Source: JBLXBZ01 sp048265185
GTDB lineage: Bacteria; Pseudomonadota; Alphaproteobacteria; Rhizobiales; Stappiaceae
Length of the DNA: 64,000 nt
Direction of reading: 5' to 3'
Assembly (NCBI GenBank): GCA_048265185.1
Contig: JBLXBZ010000005.1
Location: 168,972 to 232,971, forward strand
Every line of letters begins with the position of its first letter. Position 1 is the stretch's first letter. The translations under genes and the position numbers were made by a program. Shown piece after piece: positions 16,867 through 25,838 of this stretch. The notes under the pieces were generated by a model, which made no database searches, was not told the DNA's origin, and saw only the letters and a list, made by a program, of their open reading frames with translations.

Positions 16867-18307
16867 CTTTAGGTTCTTCCACTTTGCGAGGCAAACACAT
16901 GCGCACCGCCGACCGCTTTTCGCTAACCTTGACGACCTCAATTCGCGCGTCCAGATCATTGGCGATCTCTCGCACGACCCATAGCCCAAGGCCGCGCCCT
17001 TCAGGAGCGGATGGACGCCCCCCTCTCTCCAGCACGGCTTTCGCGGCTTGCGGGACGCCCCCGCCTTCATCTGAAACCGTGATTTGAAGATGTTCGGCGG
17101 TGATCTCCACCTCTACGGCGAGGCGGCTGCGCGGCGGCGAGGCGGCGATTGCGTTCAATAGCAGGTTCAAGACAGCCTGCCTGATGGGACCGGCGGGCCA
17201 CTCGCGGCGAAGCGGGACGCATGAGGGCGCGTCAATCTCAAGCGTCTGCTGTCTTCGGCGCAGCTCCGGTCTGACTAAAAATTTCAAATCGGAAAAATCA
17301 GAGCTTTCAATCGGCCGCGACAGTCGTTCTGGTCTGTGGGTGGCCAGCGTCGCCTGCACCACCTCGCGAATGCCGCTAAGGCCGCGTTGAATTAACTCGA
17401 TGGAATTTTGCCTCACGCCTCGGTTTTCCCCGTGGCGGCGCAGAGTGTCGATCACATTCATCAACCCCCCAAGAGGATTGTTGATCTCATGGGCCAGACT
17501 TGAGGCGAGACGGCCAAGACTTGCGAGTTTTTCTTCTTCGGCAAGCTGTTTTGAAAGATATTGACGCTCTTTATCCGACTTCACCAGCTCGTTGTAAGCG
17601 TGGTAGAGCCGGGAGGCTTCGCCGCCGGCCACAGGAAACGCTCCCTCCTTGATCGGGGTGGGCGAACCGGCCGCCGCCTCCAGCATATGCGTCTCAAGCA
17701 CCTGCATCGGCCGAATCATGCGCCGAACGCAGAGAAAGCCGACCATGGCGAGCAGAGCGGTTATCAAACTGTTGGTCGCTAAAAGGGTGACAAAAACTCT
17801 TTGACGCTCCTCCAGTAGAGAGGTGATGTCAAAAACCGCGAAAACCGCTCCAATGGTTTTCCCCTGATAGGTGATCGCGCGCTGTATGTATCCGCTTTTG
17901 GTGTCTGGATCGATCGCGACTTCAGGGCTGCGAAACCGAGCGGCGAAGGTGGCCTCGATGGGATCCAGCGTGCGGCGGATGGTTGGATCGCTGGCTGCAA
18001 GGACGCGGCCGGATTTATCGGTGACCACGGTTTCGGTGGGTAAAATCGCGTCCGTGGTCGGTTGCAGCCGTTCAATGCCGTCGAAAATCTCCCAGCTGTC
18101 CTGACGCAGAACAGAAGGGGTGATTGAGGCGATGAGACCATCGAGATAGGCGGATGCCAACCCATGCAGATATGTGGCCTGGGTTTTGGAGAGCTGGTCC
18201 AGCACCCGCTCGGACAGCACCACGGAAACGCCCACCATGAGCGCCACCACCATTAATGGAACGCGCACGGTGGTGGGCAGTCTGCGAAGGCGCGAGAATA
18301 GCCTCAC
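16856..18307 (-). CDS. aioS: arsenite-responsive sensor histidine kinase AioS
   Basis: Membrane sensor kinase of 483 residues that works with periplasmic AioX and phosphorylates AioR. Membrane segments lie near residues 15-32 and 171-194 with a periplasmic domain of about 140 residues between. A HAMP-like linker follows, then the HisKA site H273 in SSLAHEINNPLGG, an N-box-like NLLLNAIAASP, and the ATP lid GRGLGLWVVREIAND. It begins with GTG overlapping the aioX stop (GTGA) and overlaps aioR at its end, so aioXSR is one translationally coupled operon. The function is named from this gene order, known in Agrobacterium and Rhizobium arsenite oxidisers. Confidence 0.92.
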   Translation of the reverse strand: MRLFSRLRRLPTTVRVPLMVVALMVGVSVVLSERVLDQLSKTQATYLHGLASAYLDGLIASITPSVLRQDSWEIFDGIERLQPTTDAILPTETVVTDKSGRVLAASDPTIRRTLDPIEATFAARFRSPEVAIDPDTKSGYIQRAITYQGKTIGAVFAVFDITSLLEERQRVFVTLLATNSLITALLAMVGFLCVRRMIRPMQVLETHMLEAAAGSPTPIKEGAFPVAGGEASRLYHAYNELVKSDKERQYLSKQLAEEEKLASLGRLASSLAHEINNPLGGLMNVIDTLRRHGENRGVRQNSIELIQRGLSGIREVVQATLATHRPERLSRPIESSDFSDLKFLVRPELRRRQQTLEIDAPSCVPLRREWPAGPIRQAVLNLLLNAIAASPPRSRLAVEVEITAEHLQITVSDEGGGVPQAAKAVLERGGRPSAPEGRGLGLWVVREIANDLDARIEVVKVSEKRSAVRMCLPRKVEEPKDVA

Positions 18308-19248
18308 AACACACCCTGCAGGGCCTTCACCTTGGCCGCGATTCCATCGTAAAGGCTGGCGTCATGCGCGGAGAAGCCGCTAAGTTTCAACATGTCGAGG
18401 ATACGGCGGCCGCCGGGTTTGTCGTCGAGCGTCAAAAGAGCGTGTTTAAGGGCGATTATGTGATCGGAGGCGGCGGCGGATTTTTTCGCCGCGATGGGCG
18501 GAAAGCCGAGCCACTCGGACTTGCGAATGGGTTTGGTGAGATTGACCAGATCCGGTTCCATATCTCGCATGACCTCCCAGACGTAGCCGTCCACGCTGCC
18601 GGACTGGGCCAGCCCAGAGGCGACGGCGCGGATCACGTTTCGGTGGCCATAGGTGAAAAGCGTTTTGCGGAAAAAAACGTTCGGATCAAGACCCTGATCG
18701 TGAAGCAGCGCTCTGGTGACGAGATAGCCGGAATTTGAATTGGGATCGGAGAAAGCGTGGATGTCGCTTCTAAGGTCCGTCAAGGTAAGGGCGGCGCGAT
18801 CCGCCGAGGTGATCAGGTAGGATTGATAAAGCGGCTTTCCGTGCCAATCGGGGGCGGCGACGAGCTCCAATTCTTTGTGGTATTGAACAAATGGATAGCC
18901 GCAGATCCAGGCCGCGTCGAGTTGTCCGGAGACGAGAAGCGCCGTCACTTCTTGATAGGTGCGGCGCAGAGTCAGCTCGACCTGATAGCCGGTCTGGCTT
19001 TGCAGATAGGCTTTGAAAGCGTCAAGAAGCTCCAGATCATTGGTCAGGAAAACAGGGGTCAAGCCAAAACGGATCTTTTCTGTTTGGGCCGTGGCGCGGC
19101 CAGACGCGAACACGCCTGCGCCCGCGAAGCTTAGTCCCGCCAGCTTCATGCCCGCCCGCTTCATGAAAGAACGGCGCGACAAATATCCGACGGCGCCACC
19201 GTTGATCGCAGCACTCAAAGCTCTTCTCCCCCATTTGATTTTCATCAT
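18304..19248 (-). CDS. aioX: periplasmic arsenite-binding sensor protein AioX
   Basis: PhnD-superfamily periplasmic protein of 314 residues that binds As(III) and signals to AioS. A twin-arginine signal SRRSFMKRAG (24-33) is followed by a hydrophobic stretch and a cut near ATAQ (52-55). The mature protein has a single cysteine, C116 in DAAWICGYPF, which fits the one cysteine shown to be needed for arsenite binding in Agrobacterium AioX (equivalence inferred). It is the first gene of aioXSR and is divergent from the mandelate-racemase-like gene. No clear As-dependent promoter element was recognised in the 151-base spacer. Confidence 0.9.
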   Translation of the reverse strand: MMKIKWGRRALSAAINGGAVGYLSRRSFMKRAGMKLAGLSFAGAGVFASGRATAQTEKIRFGLTPVFLTNDLELLDAFKAYLQSQTGYQVELTLRRTYQEVTALLVSGQLDAAWICGYPFVQYHKELELVAAPDWHGKPLYQSYLITSADRAALTLTDLRSDIHAFSDPNSNSGYLVTRALLHDQGLDPNVFFRKTLFTYGHRNVIRAVASGLAQSGSVDGYVWEVMRDMEPDLVNLTKPIRKSEWLGFPPIAAKKSAAASDHIIALKHALLTLDDKPGGRRILDMLKLSGFSAHDASLYDGIAAKVKALQGVL

Positions 19249-19359
19249 AGCGAAAGATCAGTGATTTTCCAACGCGGACATTGAGACGCCGGATTCATTT
19301 TAGCGGGCGTGGGACGGCGGCGAATTAAGGGCCAGGAGCCGAGCTCAACAACTTGCACA

Positions 19360-19371
19360 CTTGTATACAAG
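19360..19371. promoter_or_regulatory. GntR/FCD-type palindromic operator
   Basis: CTTGTATACAAG, a perfect 12-base palindrome 29 bases upstream of the enolase-superfamily gene at 19400. TTGTATACAA-type sites are typical for FCD-class GntR repressors, and such a regulator is encoded as the second gene of this operon, so it probably controls its own operon here. Confidence 0.65.
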
Positions 19372-19399
19372 ATGTTATCCGAAAAGTGAGGAGAACGAC

Positions 19400-20536
19400 A
19401 TGAAAATAGAATCCATTTCAGTTCAAGGATATCGTTTGCCCCCGAGCACGCCGTGGGAGGACGCCACGAACAAGGTGCAAGCGCTTGAGTTCGTCATTGT
19501 GGAAATGACCGCCGACACCGGAGATGTGGGCGTTGGGGTCACCTATTCGGTGGACATTGGCGGCGCAGCCATGGTGACGCTTATCGAGACTTATCTCGCG
19601 CCGTTGGTGATCGGCGAAGACCCGCACGCCTATGAGCGGATCTGGGGCAACCTGCAACGTCAGTCTCGCCGGCTTGGCGAGGGAATGGCCAATATGTGCA
19701 TTGGCGCTCTTGATATCGCCATTTGGGATTTGCGTTGCAAGGATCTCGACATGCCGCTTCACCGTCTGGTGGGGGGGGCGCGCGAGTCGGTGCCGGCCTA
19801 CGCCTCGGAAATCAATCTGGCGGCGGACGACACCCCTGACGCTTTGGTGGAGCGTATGCGCGCCATGGTTGAGCGGGGATTCAAATCGGTGAAAATCAAG
19901 ATCGGCCGGGAGGATCTGGCGGAAGACGTTGAGCGCATTCGCCGGGTGAAAGAGATTTTGCCCGCAGGCGGCCAGTTGTTCGTCGATCTCAATCAGAAAT
20001 GGTCGGCGGCTCAGGCTTTGCAGCTTGCGCCCTTGCTTGACGAACTGAATCTGGGGTGGCTGGAAGAGCCGATGCTGTGCACGGACGTCAACGCCCACCA
20101 ACAGCTGCGCCGCGCGATCCGCACCCCTGTGGCGCTTGGCGAAAGTCTTTATTCCAAAGGCCAGGTTCTTAATTATCTGCGCCGGGACGCGGTGGACATC
20201 GTTCAGGCGGATGTGGCTTTTGTGGGAGGGATCACCGAATGGTTGAAGATCGCCCATTTGGCGGAAGCCTTTGGCCGGCCGATCGCGCCGCACTACATGA
20301 TGGAGATATCTCTTCCTCTTTTATGCGGGGTGCGCAACGCCTTCATGCTGGAGGATGTCGCCGGCGGCGGCTTTACCGAGCTCGGACTTCTGGAGGTTCC
20401 CATTCGCACGCAAAACGGCGTGGGAACACCCTCGCAAACTCCTGGCCACGGGATTGTATTTGATAAATCGGCGCTGGCCAGACACCAGGTGGACGCCAGA
20501 ACAACCGCCGCCCAGTTCACCGGCGGCAGCAAATAG
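19400..20536 (+). CDS. mandelate racemase/muconate lactonizing family acid-sugar dehydratase-like enzyme
   Basis: Enolase-superfamily protein of 378 residues, mandelate-racemase subgroup; members dehydrate or racemise acid sugars through metal-bound enolates. Catalytic features seen: KIKIG lysine motif, metal ligands D in FVDLNQKW, E in WLEEPM and E in LGESLYSK, and the His-Asp dyad D in VQADVAF and H in APHYMME. This is the general acid-sugar dehydratase layout; substrate not assignable. The start ATG at 19400 follows GAGGAGA; a TTG at 19361 lies within the operator palindrome. A GntR/FCD regulator follows after nine bases, and a TTGTATACAA palindrome precedes it, implying repression relieved by the acid sugar or its product. 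Confidence 0.87.
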   Translation: MKIESISVQGYRLPPSTPWEDATNKVQALEFVIVEMTADTGDVGVGVTYSVDIGGAAMVTLIETYLAPLVIGEDPHAYERIWGNLQRQSRRLGEGMANMCIGALDIAIWDLRCKDLDMPLHRLVGGARESVPAYASEINLAADDTPDALVERMRAMVERGFKSVKIKIGREDLAEDVERIRRVKEILPAGGQLFVDLNQKWSAAQALQLAPLLDELNLGWLEEPMLCTDVNAHQQLRRAIRTPVALGESLYSKGQVLNYLRRDAVDIVQADVAFVGGITEWLKIAHLAEAFGRPIAPHYMMEISLPLLCGVRNAFMLEDVAGGGFTELGLLEVPIRTQNGVGTPSQTPGHGIVFDKSALARHQVDARTTAAQFTGGSK

Positions 20537-20545
20537 GGGTCCGCC

Positions 20546-21244
20546 ATGCGCGCCGCCGAACTGGTTCAAAACCGGCCGACCCTTGACGGGGTCATTTATG
20601 ACGAGGTGAGAAAGCGGATCATTTCGCTGGCCTACGATCCGGGCGTGATGATCTCGGAGAATGCTCTGGCGCAGGAGTTCGGCGTGAGCCGGACGCCTGT
20701 GCGCCAGGCGTTTTTCCGTTTGGCTCATGAAGGCTTGCTGGTGGTGGAGCCACAACGCGGCGCGCGGATCTCCATGCTCTCTCGCGTCAAAATACTGGAA
20801 GCCCAACAAATTCGGGAATGTCTGGAACGCCAGGCTTTTGGTCAGGTGGCCAGAAACTGGAATCCGGACAATCCCGCCCATATGGCCGCGCGAAAAGCCG
20901 TCACCGCGCTCATTAACCAACAACGCGAAGCGGTGGCGAACGGCGATTATCTCACCTTCACCCAGAGCGATGAAGCCTGGCACAGTCAGATCATTCGTCT
21001 CGCCGGGAACATGACGTTGCTGAGCGTGGTCAATGACATGCGGCTGCATCTGAACCGCCTTCGTTTCCTTGAGCTGCAGGAAGCGCGCCATGAGGCTGAG
21101 GCGATCTGTTTTCACGAAAGGATTTTCGCGGCGATCGAACGCGGGGACGAGAACTGCGCCGTCGCCGAACTCACCGCTCATCTCAAGGTGCTTGAGGATT
21201 TTCGCGGGGAAATCTTTGAGCGTCACAAAGACAAATTCGCGTGA
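20546..21244 (+). CDS. GntR-family (FCD subfamily) transcriptional regulator
   Basis: Regulator of 232 residues with an N-terminal winged helix (YDEVRKRIISLAYDPG, then NALAQEFGVSRTPVRQAFFRLAHEG) and a C-terminal all-helical FCD effector domain ending in FHERIFAAIERGDENCAVAELTAHL, which contains the family's metal-binding histidines. It lies nine bases after the enolase-superfamily gene and is surely cotranscribed. The palindrome at 19360 is its likely operator. Effector expected to be a sugar acid; not determined. Confidence 0.9.
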   Translation: MRAAELVQNRPTLDGVIYDEVRKRIISLAYDPGVMISENALAQEFGVSRTPVRQAFFRLAHEGLLVVEPQRGARISMLSRVKILEAQQIRECLERQAFGQVARNWNPDNPAHMAARKAVTALINQQREAVANGDYLTFTQSDEAWHSQIIRLAGNMTLLSVVNDMRLHLNRLRFLELQEARHEAEAICFHERIFAAIERGDENCAVAELTAHLKVLEDFRGEIFERHKDKFA

Positions 21245-21603
21245 CGCGCAAAGGTGAAGCGAACGCGCCGCCCGCCGGCGCTTTGGAGAGGGCCTGAATC
21301 CTGGATATCGCGACCTTTATAACCGCGCCTTTTTGCGGGCAAGGGCAAGGTCTTTGTTCGGCGCCACTTCCGTTTCGCGATGCATCGTATCTGCGCGGAA
21401 TTCGTCCGTCCGTTTCGTTCTCCTAGCCCGTCTCCTTTGGCGCAATAAACGCCATCGAAGGAGATGCGTCAAACCGCGACGCGTCCAAAGAATATCGACG
21501 CTATGGCCGAGGTCGCGGCAAAAACACGAATTTCCATCGCCGCGAGCGAGCGTTATCACAACATCTATGCTGGAAACCTCTTCGCAGCGCCGCCGCTCTT
21601 TGC
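21245..21603. other. intergenic region without recognised gene
   Basis: 359 bases between the GntR gene stop and the stop of the convergent DMT transporter gene. Only short frames without ribosome sites or family features are present on either strand. No strong terminator hairpin, repeat or RNA was recognised. Confidence 0.5.
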
Positions 21604-22536
21604 TCAAGCACCCGCAAGTTTTTGTTTCGTTTTAAGCCGCTTGGTCGTTGAAATGGGCATTGTTATGACCACCAAACAACCAATGACCAAAGCGACGCCC
21701 ATCCAGCCTGTCATAGACAGACGCTCGCCAATGATCGCCACCGCCAGAAGAGCGGCCACGACGGGCTCCAGCAGCGTAAGCGTCGTCGCCATGCTGGCCG
21801 ACGTCCGGGCCAGGCCGTAGCCAAAGCACATATAGCCCAAGAACATGGGTACGGCGGCCATGTAGAGGCCCACCGCCGCATTGCTCCATGAGGAGAGAAA
21901 CGGCGCTCCGGTGGCGAGCAGAACCGGCGTCAGCAGCAGCCCCCCGAGGCCAAAGATCGCGCCCATGGCGATAGATGAGCCGACGCCGCGCACCATTACG
22001 CGTTGCGCGCTCCACGAATAAAGCGCGTATGTCAGCCCGCCGATTAGCCCAAGAAGGACGCCGAGGGGAGCGCCGCCCGCGCCCGCGCCCGCGCTATTGG
22101 GCGCGCTCTTCGCCAAGCATATGAGGATCATTCCGATTATCCCCGTTAGCGCTCCAATTGACCAGCGCCGCGTCAAGGGGGTTTTATCCAGCGTATATTC
22201 GATCAGCGCCGACATTAAGGGCGCCGAACCGATAGTGATCACCGTTCCCACGGTTACCCCCGCCAGTTTCATTGAGCTGTAGAACGCGAGCGGATAAATC
22301 GCCACCGCCAACGCGCCCAGAGCGAGAAGATGGCGTTGACCCCAAAGGAGGCGGCGGGAGCGGATAATTCCGCGCATGGCCACAAGGGCTTGAGCAAGGC
22401 CCCCCAACCCCATGGCCGCCGCGCCAATGGCTGCGGCGCTCACGTTCGGCGCGAAAGAGGCGGCGGTTCCTGTGGAGCCCCAGAGGACAGAGGCGAAAAG
22501 AATTGCGGCGACGCCGCCATAGAATCCTCGTCTCAT
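21604..22536 (-). CDS. DMT-superfamily (EamA) transporter
   Basis: Inner-membrane exporter of 310 residues with two EamA repeats and about ten membrane helices; small amphipathic metabolites or amino acids are typical substrates. The second repeat shows a GLTYALYSWSAQRV helix and the typical ending LLEPVVAALLAVAIIGERLS. The start is placed at MRRGFYGGVAAILF (22536), one base after the TetR gene stop; upstream in-frame codons lie inside the TetR gene. Coupling to the TetR repressor and the long palindrome upstream imply that export is induced by a ligand of the repressor. Substrate unknown. Confidence 0.87.
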   Translation of the reverse strand: MRRGFYGGVAAILFASVLWGSTGTAASFAPNVSAAAIGAAAMGLGGLAQALVAMRGIIRSRRLLWGQRHLLALGALAVAIYPLAFYSSMKLAGVTVGTVITIGSAPLMSALIEYTLDKTPLTRRWSIGALTGIIGMILICLAKSAPNSAGAGAGGAPLGVLLGLIGGLTYALYSWSAQRVMVRGVGSSIAMGAIFGLGGLLLTPVLLATGAPFLSSWSNAAVGLYMAAVPMFLGYMCFGYGLARTSASMATTLTLLEPVVAALLAVAIIGERLSMTGWMGVALVIGCLVVITMPISTTKRLKTKQKLAGA

Positions 22537-22537
22537 A

Positions 22538-23128
22538 TCAAAGGGCTTCAAGCATTTGGGCGGCCATAGCCCGCGCGGCGATGATCCGGGAGCTGTTCCC
22601 CTCCAGACCCGCCCGCGCCATCGACCCTTCCAGTAAAAATGCGAAATGAGCCGCCAGAGTCTCCGCTCGCCCAGGTTCATTCTGCGTCAAGTGGGAAATA
22701 TCCCTCGCCAGAAAGCTTTCCACTTGCTCTTTGTGGCGACGCACCGCCTCGCGCCCAGGAGCGCCCACTTCAAGCTCGGCCGCAGCATTTAGCAACCCGC
22801 ACCCGCGAAAGCCCCGCTCATAGGCGTCTTCCGCGTGATCCTGATAGGCGTCAAACACCGCCAAAACGCGCTGTTTTTGATCATTGGCCTTGGCCAGCCG
22901 GGTTTCATATAGCTCAAGCCATTGCTTATGACGCTCTTGCAGATAGTGATCCACAAGATCCGCTTTGGAGGCGAAATTGTTATAGAGGCTTTTTTTCGCC
23001 ACGCCCGCTCGCGCGACAATTACGTCTATGCCGGTTCCCCCGATCCCGTGATTGTAAAATAACGTCATCGCAGCCTGCATCAAACGCTGGCGGGCGCCGA
23101 CTTTTGGTTTGTGGGTCAGTTTGTTCAT
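22538..23128 (-). CDS. TetR-family transcriptional regulator
   Basis: Repressor of 196 residues. The N-terminal helix-turn-helix is RQRLMQAAMTLFYNHG, then VARAGVAKKSLYNNFASKADL, the classical TetR pattern ending in a YxxF motif. The C-terminal ligand domain is unassigned. The first ATG (MNKLTHK) at 23128 is chosen; a TTG at 23143 in the same frame lies within the operator palindrome. The gene runs directly into the DMT transporter gene (one-base gap). It is likely autoregulated through the palindrome at 23139-23176 and releases DNA on binding the exported compound. Confidence 0.9.
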   Translation of the reverse strand: MNKLTHKPKVGARQRLMQAAMTLFYNHGIGGTGIDVIVARAGVAKKSLYNNFASKADLVDHYLQERHKQWLELYETRLAKANDQKQRVLAVFDAYQDHAEDAYERGFRGCGLLNAAAELEVGAPGREAVRRHKEQVESFLARDISHLTQNEPGRAETLAAHFAFLLEGSMARAGLEGNSSRIIAARAMAAQMLEAL

Positions 23129-23138
23129 GGACGTGGCC

Positions 23139-23176
23139 TTCAAAAAGTAGGTATATCGGTATACCTACTTTTTGAA
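23139..23176. promoter_or_regulatory. 38-base palindromic TetR operator
   Basis: Two perfect 17-base arms (23139-23155 and 23160-23176; core GTAGGTATA / TATACCTAC) around TCGG, starting 11 bases upstream of the TetR-family ATG. Length and position fit a site for two repressor dimers. Confidence 0.75.
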
Positions 23177-23429
23177 GGCGTCAAGACCCAAGGCGAGCGC
23201 CGCGTCAAGCCCATGCGCTTGAAACCATGGGGCGTCTGGGCCTCTTACGCCAAGAAAAGCCCGCCTTGACGATGGGCGACAACCTCATCTTCCTCAATAG
23301 CGTCGCCGGCTCATCTCGTCTCAATCCTGCCGTGTATCGTGATACTAAACGAGCTTTTGATCTTTTAATCGGTGGAATGCGTTTTCTGGCGTGGTGACGG
23401 AGTATTAGCGCGTAAGCGAGGGATCGGGG
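23177..23429. other. intergenic region without recognised gene
   Basis: 253 bases (301 counting the operator and the TetR leader) between the TetR operator and the end of the sugar permease gene. No reading frame with family features, no clear terminator and no RNA seen. Confidence 0.4.
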
Positions 23430-24326
23430 TCACCGCGTCTTTGAACCATCGGAGCGTTCAAGCAGGGCGAAAAAAGCCACCGTCAGGATCAGGATGATCA
23501 AGAGCAAGAAGAAAGACGCCGCCGCTCCCTGATTGAGAGACAGGCCGAGAAACGCCCGGCGATAGGCGAAGAGGCTGAGAACTTCCGTGGAAGTTCCGGG
23601 CCCGCCCCGGGTCAGAACATAGGGCAGGTCATAGGTGCGGAATTCATTGATCAGCTGAATGACGACGGCGATGCCCGCCACCGGCCGCAGCATGGGCAAG
23701 GTGATGTAAAAGAATTGCTGGAGCGCGCTGGCGCCGTCGACGTCCGCCGCCTCATAGGGATCGCGCGGCAGGGCGGCCAGCCCGGCGGAGAGAATGAGCA
23801 CCACGAAAGAGGTTTGCTGCCAGATGTCCACGGCCGCCATGGTGGCGAGGGCGAGATCGGCGTTTCCAAGCCAGTCCACCCGGGGAAGGCCGACGCTTTC
23901 CAGCAGATGATTGATGATGCCTAGATTGGGCTGAAGCAGCATGCGCCAGATCAACGCGACGCTGATGGGGGACATGGCCATGGGAATGGTGAGAATGGCG
24001 AAATAGACCGGCTTCATGCGGAAGGTGCGTTGAAGCATCAAGGCGATGGCGAGACCAACGATGAATTCGCCGGCGACCGTGACGATGGAGTAGCGGATCG
24101 TCAGAAAGGTCGCGTCCCAGAATAGGGGGTCGGCGAGGATGGTCGTAAAACTATCCAGACCCTTTAACGGCAACAGGGTTGGGTGCAGCAACGTCATGGA
24201 AGAGACGGACATGACAATGGCGTAGACCACGGGAAATCCCATGACGATCGCCAGCAAAGACAATCCCGGAGCGGCGAAGCTCCAGCCGATGCGCCACTCG
24301 CGTCCAAAATCACCTATCAGCCGCAT
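23430..24326 (-). CDS. sugar ABC transporter permease (MalF-type)
   Basis: Inner-membrane permease of the CUT1 carbohydrate ABC family, 298 residues, about six membrane segments. The EAA loop is YEAADVDGASALQQFFYITLP, the contact for the shared ATPase. It is the last gene of the minus-strand transport operon (SDR, ATPase, MalG-type permease, binding protein, this gene); having the second permease after the binding protein is unusual but all four parts of one importer are present. A hairpin lies between it and the binding-protein gene. The cargo is probably a sugar alcohol or monosaccharide, judged from the SDR and kinase alongside. Confidence 0.88.
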   Translation of the reverse strand: MRLIGDFGREWRIGWSFAAPGLSLLAIVMGFPVVYAIVMSVSSMTLLHPTLLPLKGLDSFTTILADPLFWDATFLTIRYSIVTVAGEFIVGLAIALMLQRTFRMKPVYFAILTIPMAMSPISVALIWRMLLQPNLGIINHLLESVGLPRVDWLGNADLALATMAAVDIWQQTSFVVLILSAGLAALPRDPYEAADVDGASALQQFFYITLPMLRPVAGIAVVIQLINEFRTYDLPYVLTRGGPGTSTEVLSLFAYRRAFLGLSLNQGAAASFFLLLIILILTVAFFALLERSDGSKTR

Positions 24327-24373
24327 AGTCGTTTTCCTTTGGCGCCCACGCCGAGTGTTCTTCCAGGAACCCT

Positions 24374-24399
24374 CGCCGCGCCGCCGAAGAGGCGTGGCG
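24374..24399 (-). other. intercistronic hairpin between binding-protein and permease genes
   Basis: CGCCGCGCC, eight bases, GGCGTGGCG: nine-base arms with one G-T pair, in the 99-base gap. Such stems often hold back 3' decay or partly end transcription so that the binding protein is made in excess. Structure seen, role inferred. Confidence 0.35.
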
Positions 24400-24425
24400 A
24401 GAGACAGTGTTTTTTCAATGGCGAA

Positions 24426-25715
24426 TTAGCGCGCCATCAAGTCCTTCAAGCCTTTTGCGGAGGCTTTAATAGCCGCGTCCGTGTCGACGCCGCCGCTGGC
24501 GGCGGTTGAGACCTGAGTGCCCAGAACGTTTTCATATTCTGCGGAATAAGTGAAAACCGGGAAGGATTTGCCGGAGGTCACAACGTCCTTGGCGATGGTG
24601 TAATAAGGATATTTCTCCAGAACGGCCGGATCGGAGAAAACATCGCTGCGCACGGGCGCATGGCCTTCCATGGCGCGTTTGACGGCGATGTCCTTGCCTT
24701 GCACCCACTGGATGAATTTCCAGGCGGCTTCCTGCTCTTCCGGCGTGGTGTTCTTGGGGATGCCCCAACCCCAGCCGCCGCTTTCGCCGTGACCGCCGGG
24801 CATGACGGAGAGAGCCACTTTGCCGGCGACTTCAGGACAGGCTTTGGCGTTGTCCACCTGCGGCAACATCCACCAATAGGTGACCATGGAGAAAGCCTTG
24901 CCGCTGCACATCAGGCGCAATGTGTCGTCCAATGTGGCGGAGAGGGCGCCTTGCTGCGCGCCATTCTTGATGTTGTCCACGTAAAGGTCGAGAGCCGTGC
25001 GCGCCTCCGCGCTGTCCAGAACGACTTCGCCTTCGCCGTTCAGATATTCTCCGCCGGCGGAGAAGAGATAGTTGGAGAACTCCATGGCGTTGGGATCGCC
25101 GCGTTGCCCCTGCATGGCCGCGCCTTCGACGCCGCCGTTCTCTTTCATGAACTTCGACAGCTCAACGTAGTCTTCAAGGGTTGTGGGCAACGCCAGTTCT
25201 TTGCCTGTCTTTTCCTTATACGCGGCTTTCAGATCGGCGTTCTCAAGAAGATCCTTACGGTACAACAGGCCCATAGAGTAATTATACATGGGCAGCACAT
25301 GCAGGCTGTCCTTGTTGCGGCCCAAAAGGTCTAACATGGAGGGAATGAAAGGATCGAGGTCGAATTTCGACTTCTCGATGAAAGGCGACAGATCCGCAAG
25401 CCAATTAGCCGCCGGAAATTCGCCCGCCCAGAGAAAATCAACCTCCAGAAGGTTGTAGTAGCTTTGCGGGCTGACCAATTGCGTGACCAGCTTGTCATGC
25501 ATATCCGGATAACCGATTTTCTCAAATTCGACCTTGATGCCGGTTTCTTTGGTGAACTCCGGCAGCAGGTTTTCAATGATGGTGGTCTCCGGCACGTCTT
25601 CCATGAGCGCGCGCAAGGTCACTTCGGCGTTTGCGGCGCTGGCCCAGCCGGTAAGACAGCTGGCGCAAAGAAGCGCGACTTTAACGGAATTGAATTTACC
25701 CGATTTCTTAATCAT
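24426..25715 (-). CDS. sugar ABC transporter substrate-binding protein
   Basis: Periplasmic extracellular solute-binding protein family 1, 429 residues, CUT1 system. A Sec signal peptide runs to about residue 30 (ASAANA, before EVTLRALMED). The typical hinge and late segment are seen (GGWGWGIPKNTTPEEQEAAWKFIQW, APVRSDVF). ATG 25715 follows GGGGAAG; a GTG one codon earlier is also possible. It sits between the two permease genes in the operon. Ligand unknown; an alditol or pentose is suggested by the linked dehydrogenase and FGGY kinase. Confidence 0.88.
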   Translation of the reverse strand: MIKKSGKFNSVKVALLCASCLTGWASAANAEVTLRALMEDVPETTIIENLLPEFTKETGIKVEFEKIGYPDMHDKLVTQLVSPQSYYNLLEVDFLWAGEFPAANWLADLSPFIEKSKFDLDPFIPSMLDLLGRNKDSLHVLPMYNYSMGLLYRKDLLENADLKAAYKEKTGKELALPTTLEDYVELSKFMKENGGVEGAAMQGQRGDPNAMEFSNYLFSAGGEYLNGEGEVVLDSAEARTALDLYVDNIKNGAQQGALSATLDDTLRLMCSGKAFSMVTYWWMLPQVDNAKACPEVAGKVALSVMPGGHGESGGWGWGIPKNTTPEEQEAAWKFIQWVQGKDIAVKRAMEGHAPVRSDVFSDPAVLEKYPYYTIAKDVVTSGKSFPVFTYSAEYENVLGTQVSTAASGGVDTDAAIKASAKGLKDLMAR

Positions 25716-25838
25716 CACTCTACTTCCCCTCTTATTATTGAGTTTTGGTACTGAGCACAGTCATTTAGAGAATTCTTCGAGATCAATGCGCCGCGTATCA
25801 TTCTCTAATTATTTTCGTTTCCTGATTTCACCATCTGC

